This document shows positions 18,401 through 26,321 of a DNA stretch of 64,000 nt, one piece after another. Within the stretch, counting starts at the first letter, position 1, and every line of letters starts with the position of its first letter. The translations under genes and the position numbers were made by a program. Under the pieces are notes generated by a model. The model ran no database searches. It was not told the origin of the DNA and saw nothing but the letters and a program-made list of their open reading frames with translations. The stretch is from Nocardia sp. NBC_01730. Lineage in GTDB: Bacteria; Actinomycetota; Actinomycetes; Mycobacteriales; Mycobacteriaceae. The stretch is from positions 8,184,001 to 8,248,000 of the forward strand of contig NZ_CP109162.1 of assembly GCF_035920445.1 (NCBI RefSeq), given 5' to 3'.

Positions 18401-19463
18401 GGATGAACCACGAGCTGTGCACACGGTCGTCGAACTTTTGCGGCGCGGTGTCGAGTGTTTCGAGGCCGTCGGTGAGAAAGGCATGCAGGAGTCGGCCGAC
18501 AGCGACATCGTCACTTTCACTGTGCAGGTCGGCAGTTTGGGCCTCGGCGGTGTTGTGGCCCACCGCGAGGTGGGCTTGGCTCGCGCTGTCGGGCAGATTC
18601 CCCTGGGGGTAGTCACGGTTTGTTCTGTCCCACGGCAGCCGTAACGCCGTCCCGGCGTATACCGAGACCCTGTCCGTCTCGATGCGACCGGGTGCCCAGC
18701 CCAACGCGTCGAGTAGCGAGGTCAGATCCGGCGCCCCGAGCGCCGAACGCTGCTTCCGGCGTGCGGCGAGGATGTCCTCGGCCGGGTCCGAATACCAGCC
18801 CACCACAAGATAATCCAGTGTCGCTCGATCGACGCCGTCGAGATTGTCGTAGAACGAGAAGACGCCGCGGTGATACGGCAGGAAACCGCAGAAGTCCGGA
18901 AGTCCCGGACCGATCGCGGTGAGAAAAAGATCGGTTGTCTTCTTCTCCTCCCAGGCGTTGATCTCGAACGCCCGCCCGATCGCTCCCTCCTTGAGATCTC
19001 CCCGGGTGTAGTACTGGTCCGTCCTCGGCACCGTGAATGGATAGGGAGAACGGTTCCCCTGCCACGGGTAATTCTGCCAAGCGTCGCGGCCCGGACTGTT
19101 CGAGTCCTCGACGGTGTCCGGATCGACGAGACTGTCGCTTTCCGCTACCCAGGCCTCGAAGGAGGGGGATGCGCCCGCAGGCCGGCTGGAGCGCACGACG
19201 AGCCACCGGTTGGGAACCAGCGGAAACTCGTTCCCCTCGGCCTGGTGGGCACGTAGCGCGTGCGGTAGCGACCAGTGCACATGTGCGCCTACCTCGGGCT
19301 GGTCATCCAGATGAGGGTCGGGATACGGCTCGGGAGGAACCGCCAGATTCGTGGGATCGGTGAAGTCGAGGGTCCAATGTCCGTAGCCTTCTTCGCGTTC
19401 ACTCGCCACTGTGTTGACGAGGTAGGTTTTGATCTGCACGGGAACGATCAACGGGTGGGTCAT
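15468..19463 (-). CDS. 1331-residue protein of unknown function (operon gene 4)
   Basis: I cannot assign this protein to a named family. It is soluble-looking, acidic and rich in Trp, Tyr, Pro and Asp. Landmarks: VGAHVHWSLPHALRAHQ and FPLVPNRWLVVRSSRP near residues 58-95; a helical, charged segment around 390-480 (KEREWLAELNEKQYRYNLLA); WEMDYYPIPAD near 645; and a C-terminal half with several substantial beta-type stretches. No signal peptide, transmembrane helix or obvious active-site motif. ATG at 19463 follows GGGGAGC. It lies 34 bases after gene 3 and overlaps gene 5 by one base, so it is co-translated in the operon. Its size and composition suggest a structural scaffold or a large surface-binding protein; this is inference. 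Confidence 0.8.
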   Translation of the reverse strand: MTHPLIVPVQIKTYLVNTVASEREEGYGHWTLDFTDPTNLAVPPEPYPDPHLDDQPEVGAHVHWSLPHALRAHQAEGNEFPLVPNRWLVVRSSRPAGASPSFEAWVAESDSLVDPDTVEDSNSPGRDAWQNYPWQGNRSPYPFTVPRTDQYYTRGDLKEGAIGRAFEINAWEEKKTTDLFLTAIGPGLPDFCGFLPYHRGVFSFYDNLDGVDRATLDYLVVGWYSDPAEDILAARRKQRSALGAPDLTSLLDALGWAPGRIETDRVSVYAGTALRLPWDRTNRDYPQGNLPDSASQAHLAVGHNTAEAQTADLHSESDDVAVGRLLHAFLTDGLETLDTAPQKFDDRVHSSWFIPHDIGHAWTITDAPGSRTSVTEDELNKEREWLAELNEKQYRYNLLARNEIGLQNRLYDLWRLGKMPPEDGGAGRPADFDPGTAIDKLASGLRRVQDEMKGLLAEADGIPYGATAEEFEASITRYARAQGLDPTCQNPDGIHRALKAVPLPPFYAPYDPVVVLGGVNAEEEQYPEALPCRSDDQLVAAMLIDNDMQPPPEPPPLPDWSAKLPGHVRACFTGLFREFTLLSRAAARGTAEDNDLVKDIETLVHGVSEAFHDAAGQATGPGYFTGMWDQPWSPVYLLWEMDYYPIPADANDGYHWVFDAGSGRYRLTKTGAPQPIPAWKFVGRSALTDLPRHLVNGAVERHLRRYTDAPLEALEDLAGRLGVGEISQMLDGFHRNLDQRMPGMGVKPNENDPSESHLCDVLAGYDYPDSGFPSPDPDVMAPTAKIRFFPACAGQFVVTFAGVVDSMGRNFTYIDAGIGGELSPAQRLPWIADTLEPSTENNEPITVGEKWTNPGCYVQLAPRITGPTRLRFDLVPANTSAAVPGAVINDPPVVATSSEPAPTPALGWLLLNHLSQSLLVHDECGRGIMEARKGIGTDGHTEGAAIDWATLPYYPHHDDPTDPNGDFARTCPELFGFLTGLRNGGTEAFDALMRRIDDSAATAPPPGNDGTMVAPLIGMPVALLRARLTLESFTLPITDPSWGSDSAPYPVLDFPTPDYLKKQWRWNIRLGGQQENDDGVIVTTDGLIGYFTHKTDGPDGPVLQGENTDYSVFRTADGGDSGYARKITAQDLALPVNLALMPENPHAHGDDPVTPVVAYVTMLAHPWAEINAVTDILPAVSVRLPDEAFRTPLSRLQIACRVGPILAGTRPAPTSQPDPNTGEVTQVTGMVMPRPDAWTGIWDWSEPRSDGTGRTALSQAAQTAVPWDHYPITSPDVVAHLDQPNSVARTGYLTLATTLDQIASPTQDMPETTNSSQVPIDAATRPHQEQP

Positions 19464-19497
19464 CGTAAGCTCCCCAGTACTCGAGGGCGGTGGGCCG

Positions 19498-21849
19498 CTA
19501 CGGCTGCTTGAATGTCTGTCGGGTTGGGGACTGAATCAACTGCACCGCGAACCCGGCCGGTGTCAATTCACCGTCCGGCAGCTGACCGAGTTCGTGCAGG
19601 CGTCGGGTGAGCTGGGGCGCGATCCGATGGATGTCCATGGTGTCGGTCCCGGCACGCAGATAGGCAGGGACGTTGTCATCGTCGCTGATCGGCGCGCCCG
19701 TCCGGCCGTTGTCTGCCAGGTATCGCAAGTCGAGAAAGAGATCGCCGTGTTCGACCTGAGCGCCGATATATAGATCTTGATGCGGCTCGGCGAGCGTGAC
19801 CGTGTCGGGAACTTCGGCGAAAAGGCACAGCAGCAGGTCGGGGGCAAGGTATTCCCGGCGCACGATCTCGACCGGCCGCCCGTCCTTGTCGCCTTCGATG
19901 ATCAGTCCCGGCCAGTCGCGGACCAGCCGGGAGCGCAACAGAAGCCCGGCCTCGGGCCATGGGACGGTGTTGGCTTCGGCCGCCAAGCGTCGCAGGACCG
20001 TCTCCTGCAGGACGTTGTCCGTGGTGGTCTGAACACCGGCGTTGACGAACCCGTCGACGAGCGCGGTGATCCACGTGGGATCCACGTAGAAGAAGCGCAC
20101 ACTCTCCTGGGGAAGCATCCGCTGGTCGGCCACCAAGTGATCGAAGGGCACCAAATCCAGTGCCGCGAGAGCGTCGATGATGTCGCCGACCGGTCCCGTC
20201 TCGTCGGCCAAGCCGCGGGCGATCGCCTCATGAACCTCGCCGCGCTCGAGGACGGTACGCAACCGGTGTGCTGGGGTTGGCGCGGCGGGGGGCTGGGCCT
20301 TGGGCGTCGACACGGCGCCGGGCCGGGCGCGCCGCCGGGTCAGGCGCCTCGCCAGACCGTCGGCGAGGAGAGTGTGCAACCGGTCGGTGGCGGGCCGCGG
20401 GTGAGCTATGGCTGCCGTGGTGGTCAGGGTGCGTGGGTCCAGGCCGCTGATCTCGGGCGGGGTCGTCAGGCGGGTCACCGCTGCTGAGAAGGCGGTGCGG
20501 GCCTTTCGCCGGAATGCCTTCTGGGCGGAGCGGGCCGGTGCGTGGGACAGTGCCAGCAGCCGCCCCATCGTCCATGCCACGGCGTAGGTCAGATCGAACA
20601 CACCCCACTGCGGGATGTAGATCAGCAACCCATCGGGCGTGCCGATGACCGGTGCCGCGTCTGCCTGGGCGCGATGGTCCCCGGAATCGGATGCTCGGGT
20701 GAAGGGTTGCAGGCCGGGCGGGAGCGGAGGCGGCGGCACGGGGATCAGCGGTCCTCGGTACCAGGCGAAGGTCTGCTCTCCCTCGGCGGTCAGATACGAC
20801 AGCGGCGCATACCCCCACCGCAGGCGCTTGTTCACCTCCGCGGTCTCTTCGGTGTCCTCGTCGGCCGGTGGTGGCAGTCGCAGGGACAGCGCATTGTCAT
20901 GATCCGGATTCGGGTGCTGCTCGTCATCGTGGGTCTCGCCGGGCAGAGCGAGGTTGTGGACGACTTCGGAGAAGTGTCCCCCGGGGTCCGGATGCGACGT
21001 GAACGACCACGACACCAGTGACACCAGCCGCACGGAACCGATGCCGTCCGGTGTTCGAGGACCCCCCTCCGGCTTCAGACAGTCGACAAAGCCCTCCAAT
21101 GAGACGAGGTGGGCGGCGTAGTTCCCGTAGGTGCGGGGGAACCGGTTCGCCAGCACAAGAGTGTATTGCCCTGTCTCGGTGAATTCTTCCGCCGACATCT
21201 TCGACTTCGCCGACAGCGTGGGACGCTCGGTCACCTCACGGACATGCGTCAAATAATTCAACTCGTCGAAACGAGGAATGACCGCCGTGAACACCTTCGC
21301 CGGAACATCGATCGTCCGGCATTGGCCCTGCAACACCTGAGGAATGACCGTATCGGGATCGATCTTGGGGCCGAGAACGGTGGAGCGGGGGTCCTTGTGC
21401 AGGTCGAGCACGTCCTGGACGGTGTATTTGGTATCCGCCTTACCTTGTGCGTGCGGGTCTCCGGGCAACTCGTTCTCGGCGAAAATGAGCAGCGCCATCC
21501 ATGGAACGCGTTCGCCTTCGTACTCTCCATCGGTGCCATCGGCCAGAATCTGTTCCCATGGCAGCGTCAGCCGGGTCAGGCTCACATGCGCCAGCTGATT
21601 GTCGAAGGGACCTACCGCGCCGGACGGCGGGTGCACCGCGTGCACGAATCCGGGCTGCAGGGCGAAACGCGGAGCATGCACCTCGAAATGCTGCGTGACT
21701 TCGGGAAATTGATCGCCGCTTTCCCCGGGATGACTGAGCGAATGCCCGCCGGCGTCGCGAACCTCCTGATGAATGGTGATCGCATACCTACCTCCCGTCA
21801 GGAACGGAGTGTAGGAGTCGTAGAAGGTGATGAGGCGTGGTGTCGCCAT
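19498..21849 (-). CDS. 783-residue protein of unknown function (operon gene 3)
   Basis: Not assigned to a named family. The N-terminal ~120 residues have the order ITFYDSYTPFLTGGRYAIT, PRFALQPGFVHAVHPP, LTRLTLPWEQIL and PWMALLIFAE, suggesting beta domains; the middle (about 370-520) carries Pro-rich and Arg-rich linkers; the last third contains FFYVDPTWITALVDGFVNAG and LDLRYLADNGR. No signal peptide or membrane helix. The ATG follows TAGGAGAAC, a good ribosome site, 24 bases after gene 2. It shares the beta-rich, non-enzymatic look of its neighbours, so a structural partner of genes 2 and 4 is the simplest reading. Presumably cytoplasmic unless exported by a non-Sec route. Confidence 0.8.
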   Translation of the reverse strand: MATPRLITFYDSYTPFLTGGRYAITIHQEVRDAGGHSLSHPGESGDQFPEVTQHFEVHAPRFALQPGFVHAVHPPSGAVGPFDNQLAHVSLTRLTLPWEQILADGTDGEYEGERVPWMALLIFAENELPGDPHAQGKADTKYTVQDVLDLHKDPRSTVLGPKIDPDTVIPQVLQGQCRTIDVPAKVFTAVIPRFDELNYLTHVREVTERPTLSAKSKMSAEEFTETGQYTLVLANRFPRTYGNYAAHLVSLEGFVDCLKPEGGPRTPDGIGSVRLVSLVSWSFTSHPDPGGHFSEVVHNLALPGETHDDEQHPNPDHDNALSLRLPPPADEDTEETAEVNKRLRWGYAPLSYLTAEGEQTFAWYRGPLIPVPPPPLPPGLQPFTRASDSGDHRAQADAAPVIGTPDGLLIYIPQWGVFDLTYAVAWTMGRLLALSHAPARSAQKAFRRKARTAFSAAVTRLTTPPEISGLDPRTLTTTAAIAHPRPATDRLHTLLADGLARRLTRRRARPGAVSTPKAQPPAAPTPAHRLRTVLERGEVHEAIARGLADETGPVGDIIDALAALDLVPFDHLVADQRMLPQESVRFFYVDPTWITALVDGFVNAGVQTTTDNVLQETVLRRLAAEANTVPWPEAGLLLRSRLVRDWPGLIIEGDKDGRPVEIVRREYLAPDLLLCLFAEVPDTVTLAEPHQDLYIGAQVEHGDLFLDLRYLADNGRTGAPISDDDNVPAYLRAGTDTMDIHRIAPQLTRRLHELGQLPDGELTPAGFAVQLIQSPTRQTFKQP

Positions 21850-21873
21850 GAGAGTTCTCCTACGTCCCGGTGT

Positions 21874-24768
21874 TCAGAGCGTGAGGGGGTCGGTGGTGTA
21901 GAGGCCGTGCGTGACGCGTGCTTCGTAGTGGGTGAGAGCGTCGTCGGTGTGCGGGCTGTAGTCCTGGATGTCTCCCGCGAGGGTTCGGCAGCGCCGCAGG
22001 GCCGCGTCCAGGCGGGTGCGTGCGGCGGCTTGTGCGGTGAGGGTAGTGGCGATGACGGTGACGGCCTGAGGGCCGGCGCTCGGGAGCGGCTGGTCGGGCG
22101 GTGTCGTGGCGGTGGGGTTGATGGGCAGGCTGCTGTCGGGGTCGACGGGCTCGACGTCGAGGTCTTCCGAGTCGATGGCCGGGATGCAGGCGCCGAGCGT
22201 GGCGTCGGGGATACGGACGCGCAGGCCGGTGCAAGCGTCGACGAGGCCGGAAGAACTCAGATCCGGTGCGGCGTCTCGGTCCAGCGGCTTCCCCCACAGC
22301 GCCTCGGGGACACCTTGGGCGACATGGTCCACCACCCAGTGTTGCTGGTGGAGATCGACGGTATGACCGGTGTCCTCGTGGGTGATGGTCACGGTGTGGA
22401 TGGACTCGAGACCTTCGCCCTTACCGTGGCCCATCGGCCGCACGCTCAGCCCCTGGCCATCCTCCGCGTCGGTCGTCGCATGGGCCGCCGAACTCTGCGA
22501 GCCGTTGACGACGATGCTGGTGGAGGGAACCGCGCACGACGTGGAGAAGACGAATCCGTGGACCGACACATTCCACACATCGTCAGGGCCGGAGTCCCGC
22601 GGGCCCGGAGTGCTGCCGTCGGCGTCGGGAGTCCCCGGGACCGGCAGTAGCCCGGACTCGGCCCGCGCCAGCAGCCGCCCATCGCCCGGCAGCATCTGCT
22701 GGACATACTCGTCCCAGGACAGCGGAGCTGGGGGCGCCGGATCGTTGCCGAACGTGGGGTAGAACTTGACACCGAAGGGAAGCCTGATTTCTGCTCTGCC
22801 GCCGAAGCGGGGCATCCAGATGGACAGCCCCACCGATACTTCCAGCTTTACGGTGACCAGAAATTTCACCTGGAGCCCGGCACTCAGCCGCACCGAAGCA
22901 TCGATGTAGAAGGGATGCCACTGAACCCAGAAGTCGAAGGAGGCGGCAAACCAGCCCTTGATGCTCAGCTTCCAAATTTTCAGGTCCACAAGTGTGAACG
23001 TCAGGCTGGCGCCGACCGCCATCCCGGAATTGGAGAACATCAGGTATGCCTGCCCCGACACCCCCTGCCACTGGTTTTTTCCGACCGGAGTCCTGGCCGA
23101 TATTCCGAGCCGGTCTCGGACGTTCGGGTAGTAACCGGGGCGCGTGTACCCAACCGGATATCCTCCTGCGGTCAGCACCCACTGGTTCCGATAATCGCCG
23201 CCGATGTACACGTAAAGGTCGATCGCGCCCGAGATGCTGATGAAATCTTCGCTGAAGAGGTAGCTATTGGGTGCGAGTGTGGCGCCGACGGCCACCAGAT
23301 CTGCCGATACCTCGGCTTCGATGGCAGCCTTCACCTTGAAGATATTCCTGAATTCCGACATATCCAGCGTCCCGATCAGGGCGCCGGCCCATTCTCCGCT
23401 CTGCGGGAGCGAGATGACCAGAAGCGCCCAGATGTCGAACACCTCGACGATGTTCGCCGCGACACCGACCGCGAACCAGAACGTGCCATCCTGAGGCGTC
23501 ACCCACCTGGTGTGGAGGTCGCCGTCGGTGCTCGTGAGGCGGTCCACCACTTCCAAGGGGCTGTTCGCGGCGGGGGCTCCGGACATCAGCGGGGTCAGGA
23601 GCGGGAACTTCAACACCTGGGCCGGACCGGGCACCTGAAGCTCGCAGTTCATCCCGATACCGAAGCACAGGCCGGTGAGCATCACGCCGGGAAATACCTC
23701 CACGCCCTGCGGCGGAGTATTCTCCGACTCGGCGGTCAGCCGCAGCAGCAGGAACAGGAAGACCATGGGGAAAGCCGGCGACACATTCCCCGGGTGGGCT
23801 CGCGCATAAGCGCCCAGGAGTTCGAAGTTCAGGCCGGGCATGGAGAGCATTACTCCACCCTCGGCGAGGATTTCGTATTCCGGCCTGTCGTGGATTACGG
23901 CGAAACCGCCGCCGATCTCGACCGGTTTCCGCACGAAGTGCAGGCCGTATCCCTCCGGCAGGCCCACGGCGAGAGACCAGGTGTAGTCCGCATTGGTGGT
24001 GAACCCCACACTGAGGCCGATCACCTCGAGGGCAATTCCCTTGTCGCCGGCCTGCGCGTCCTTCCGCTCCGCGGGGTCCGGATCCGCTGCTTTCCCTATC
24101 GCCACTGTGCCGTCCACCCATGCCTTCAGGGTGAACAGGCCGCCGTCGTGTTGCTCGTACGTGCATCCCAGGCGGCGCACATAAAGGCTTCCGATCCCGG
24201 AATCGACGTCCGTCCAGGCCGGCACGGAATCCTGCGTCAGATGCGGAACGAAAATCAGATGCCCCTTGTCGAGCAGCCTGAAATTGAGAAACGCGCACCC
24301 CGTGGTTCGGGCGAGACCTTTGAATCTCGAAGGGAAACGCAACGGAAAGCTCGAATCGACCGCGCTGAGCGTTTGATTGATCCGGGTCAGGTCGTCCGGC
24401 CCCAGCGTACCCGTCACCAGTCCCGTACCGCCGTAATCCAGAACCACGTCCCCGTATTCGGGTACGTTGCCCCCGACCAAAGGCAGGTGTCCCAGTTTGT
24501 AGTCGGTCTTGCTGGCAGACAACGCAACATAGATGGGCTTCTCATTCGACATCTGCACGCCGGCGAGCAGGAACACGAAACGTTTCGCGTCGTCGTCTGA
24601 TTCCCCGTAGACCACGAGAGGATCCTCCGGCGTCAAGCTACCTGTCTGTCGCGTCCTGATCCTCGGCGCGAGCGACACCCCCGGCATGGAATCGACACCG
24701 TCGGGATGAATGCCGTAGTCCGCCAATATCTCCGCCACAGTGCGCTCGTCCGACTCGTAGCTGGTCAT
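21874..24768 (-). CDS. DUF6603-like domain protein (operon gene 2)
   Basis: 964 residues. The stretch from about 565 to 680 has the look of DUF6603: long amphipathic beta strands with VSGQAYLMFSNSGMAVGASL, then FWVQWHPFYIDASVRLSAG and MPRFGGRAEIRLPFGVKF, i.e. alternating polar/hydrophobic strands with Trp, Phe and Gly typical of that family. Function of DUF6603 proteins is unknown; they are large beta-rich proteins. The N-terminal 550 residues are also beta-rich; the C-terminal ~260 contain acidic, Pro/Thr-rich linkers and a final helical segment. No signal peptide. The ATG at 24768 follows AGAGGTGAGGC, 11 bases after gene 1. The family call is from pattern memory and should be tested by a profile search. 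Confidence 0.78.
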   Translation of the reverse strand: MTSYESDERTVAEILADYGIHPDGVDSMPGVSLAPRIRTRQTGSLTPEDPLVVYGESDDDAKRFVFLLAGVQMSNEKPIYVALSASKTDYKLGHLPLVGGNVPEYGDVVLDYGGTGLVTGTLGPDDLTRINQTLSAVDSSFPLRFPSRFKGLARTTGCAFLNFRLLDKGHLIFVPHLTQDSVPAWTDVDSGIGSLYVRRLGCTYEQHDGGLFTLKAWVDGTVAIGKAADPDPAERKDAQAGDKGIALEVIGLSVGFTTNADYTWSLAVGLPEGYGLHFVRKPVEIGGGFAVIHDRPEYEILAEGGVMLSMPGLNFELLGAYARAHPGNVSPAFPMVFLFLLLRLTAESENTPPQGVEVFPGVMLTGLCFGIGMNCELQVPGPAQVLKFPLLTPLMSGAPAANSPLEVVDRLTSTDGDLHTRWVTPQDGTFWFAVGVAANIVEVFDIWALLVISLPQSGEWAGALIGTLDMSEFRNIFKVKAAIEAEVSADLVAVGATLAPNSYLFSEDFISISGAIDLYVYIGGDYRNQWVLTAGGYPVGYTRPGYYPNVRDRLGISARTPVGKNQWQGVSGQAYLMFSNSGMAVGASLTFTLVDLKIWKLSIKGWFAASFDFWVQWHPFYIDASVRLSAGLQVKFLVTVKLEVSVGLSIWMPRFGGRAEIRLPFGVKFYPTFGNDPAPPAPLSWDEYVQQMLPGDGRLLARAESGLLPVPGTPDADGSTPGPRDSGPDDVWNVSVHGFVFSTSCAVPSTSIVVNGSQSSAAHATTDAEDGQGLSVRPMGHGKGEGLESIHTVTITHEDTGHTVDLHQQHWVVDHVAQGVPEALWGKPLDRDAAPDLSSSGLVDACTGLRVRIPDATLGACIPAIDSEDLDVEPVDPDSSLPINPTATTPPDQPLPSAGPQAVTVIATTLTAQAAARTRLDAALRRCRTLAGDIQDYSPHTDDALTHYEARVTHGLYTTDPLTL

Positions 24769-24779
24769 GCCTCACCTCT

Positions 24780-26321
24780 TCAGCTGATTTCGACGGTTAT
24801 GCGGGCGGCGCCATCGCCTCCCTGGTCGCCATCGACGCCGCCGAATCCCGCACTGTTGTTGAGCCGCGTATACGGGGTCCGTGGGTCTCCATCGGCGCAC
24901 GGCTTGAAAACAGCATTCGCGGGATAGTGGCTCGGGCCTTGGGCGCCGCCACCGCCACCGCCACGGCAACCACCGCCGTTGCCGCCGGCGCCCACGCCTT
25001 GGTAGCCGCCTCCGCCTCCTCCGCCTCCGCCTCCGCCGTCCTCGCCGTCGCCTCCACCTCCGCCGCCGCCACCAGGACTGCCGCCGCTGCCACCGGTGTC
25101 GCCGTCGCCGTCGGCGCCGCCACCATCGCCGCTGCTGATGCCAACACCACCGCTGCCCCCGCTGCCGCCGAGGTTGCCGAACTCACCGGCACCGCCATTG
25201 CCACCGCCGCCGTAGCCGCCGTAGCCGCCATAGCTGTCGTAGCTGCCGTTGCCTCCGCCCCCACCACCGCCCCCACCACCACCGGCGACGAGTGTGGGGC
25301 TCTGTGCGGGGTAGCAGGTGTATTCGCCCTGTCCGCCGACATGGACGGTCACCGGACCGGATGGCACGGAAGTGATGACGTGTTTGATGTAGGCGCCGGC
25401 GCCGCCGTTACCACCGACGTTGTTGGCGGTATCGTATTCAAAGCCACGTATGCCGCCTGCGCCGCCGGGGCCCCACAATTCTATGGTGATTCGCGATACA
25501 TTCGCGGGGGTGGAAAAGGGATGGTCACCCGGTTCGGTGAAGATGACCGTATAACCGGCTGGCTCATGGGTGCTGGGGATGACGGCGCACACCGCGGTGC
25601 CGTTACTGAGATATGCGCGGTCTTGGTATGTGCCGTCATCGCTGCTGACGAGGGTGACGGCCCAGGCCACCTCGTCGGTGAATTCGCGTGGGAGGTCGGG
25701 CCATGCGCCGCGGATGCTGGGCACGGTGCCGCCGGCGGAGGGATCCTTCCAGTGGTCCGGTTTGAAGTCGAGGTAGTCGACGGATTCACAGTCGGTATCG
25801 TGGAAGAACCAGATCTTATGATCTCTCGGGGAGTACAGGGTTGCGTCTACCGACCCGAAGGGGAATTCCTTACCTTCGCCATCGTCGAAATCATACCCGA
25901 ACACCCTCTTGATGGTCCGGGATTGGGTATCGGTATCAAATTCCTGCGAGGTGGGTTTTGCGATAGAGACCCGGTAACAACTCCCGCCCTGAAATAGGTA
26001 GATTTTGGATGCGCCTTCGAAGCACAGCGCGGCGTCCAATGGCTTGGTACCGTCGAGGCCGCGGGGGTTGTCGGGTGTGAAGATGCTGATGCCGCCGAGC
26101 AGGTCGAACAGTGATCCGCTGTCGAGGGGCTGGTCTCCGAGCCACGGCTTTCCCTGGTCTGCCGCCCACGCATAGCGGTCGTACCGAACTCCATCGGCTC
26201 CATTTCCGCTGCCATACAGGAAGTACGCACTCGGAGGCACCGTCGCGCCGTGGGTGCTGCTGTCGGCGTTCTGCCAGGGGGTATGAAAAGAGGCTGAGAA
26301 CGCTGCATCGTAGGATTTCAT
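24780..26321 (-). CDS. Hemopexin-like propeller fused to glycine-rich domain (operon gene 1)
   Basis: 513 residues in two parts. Residues 4-250 carry four hemopexin-type blades, each beginning with Asp/Val-Ala: DAAFSASF (5), LDAALCFEGASKIYLFQGG (95), VDATLYSPRDHKIWFFHD (158) and VAWAVTLV (218). Residues 256-513 match the glycine-rich domain of phage tail fibres and related surface proteins: a YTVIFTEPGDHPF strand, a VSRITIELWGPGGAGG lead-in, then about 200 residues of Gly/Ser/Asn/Tyr repeats including a 12-Gly run, and a closing GAARITVEIS strand. Hemopexin propellers bind ligands or proteins; glycine-rich tips of this sort contact receptors or polysaccharide. No signal peptide. First gene of the operon, with AT-rich upstream DNA that probably holds the promoter. 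A GGAGGAG lies 13 bases before the ATG. Confidence 0.82.
   Translation of the reverse strand: MKSYDAAFSASFHTPWQNADSSTHGATVPPSAYFLYGSGNGADGVRYDRYAWAADQGKPWLGDQPLDSGSLFDLLGGISIFTPDNPRGLDGTKPLDAALCFEGASKIYLFQGGSCYRVSIAKPTSQEFDTDTQSRTIKRVFGYDFDDGEGKEFPFGSVDATLYSPRDHKIWFFHDTDCESVDYLDFKPDHWKDPSAGGTVPSIRGAWPDLPREFTDEVAWAVTLVSSDDGTYQDRAYLSNGTAVCAVIPSTHEPAGYTVIFTEPGDHPFSTPANVSRITIELWGPGGAGGIRGFEYDTANNVGGNGGAGAYIKHVITSVPSGPVTVHVGGQGEYTCYPAQSPTLVAGGGGGGGGGGGNGSYDSYGGYGGYGGGGNGGAGEFGNLGGSGGSGGVGISSGDGGGADGDGDTGGSGGSPGGGGGGGGDGEDGGGGGGGGGGGYQGVGAGGNGGGCRGGGGGGAQGPSHYPANAVFKPCADGDPRTPYTRLNNSAGFGGVDGDQGGDGAARITVEIS
24940..25290. repeat. Low-complexity glycine-codon tract inside the hemopexin/glycine-rich gene
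   Basis: About 350 bases of imperfect GGN-codon repeats (seen on the plus strand as CCGCCACC-type units) encode residues ~344-460. Repeat units vary in length and there are no spacers, so this is coding low complexity and not a CRISPR or minisatellite. Slippage here could change the length of the glycine-rich tip. Confidence 0.75.

Noticed and set aside
15969..18644. 891-codon plus-strand open frame
   Set aside because: It is exactly antisense to the 1331-residue gene, rich in Arg, Gly and Val, with no ribosome site or family; a GC-rich shadow frame.
22915..24600. 561-codon plus-strand open frame
   Set aside because: Antisense to the DUF6603-like gene; composition (Arg/His/Gln) is typical of shadow frames.
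24927..25997. Alanine-rich plus-strand frame and CRISPR-like repetition
   Set aside because: Antisense to the glycine-codon tract of the hemopexin gene; the repeats lack constant spacers, so no CRISPR array.
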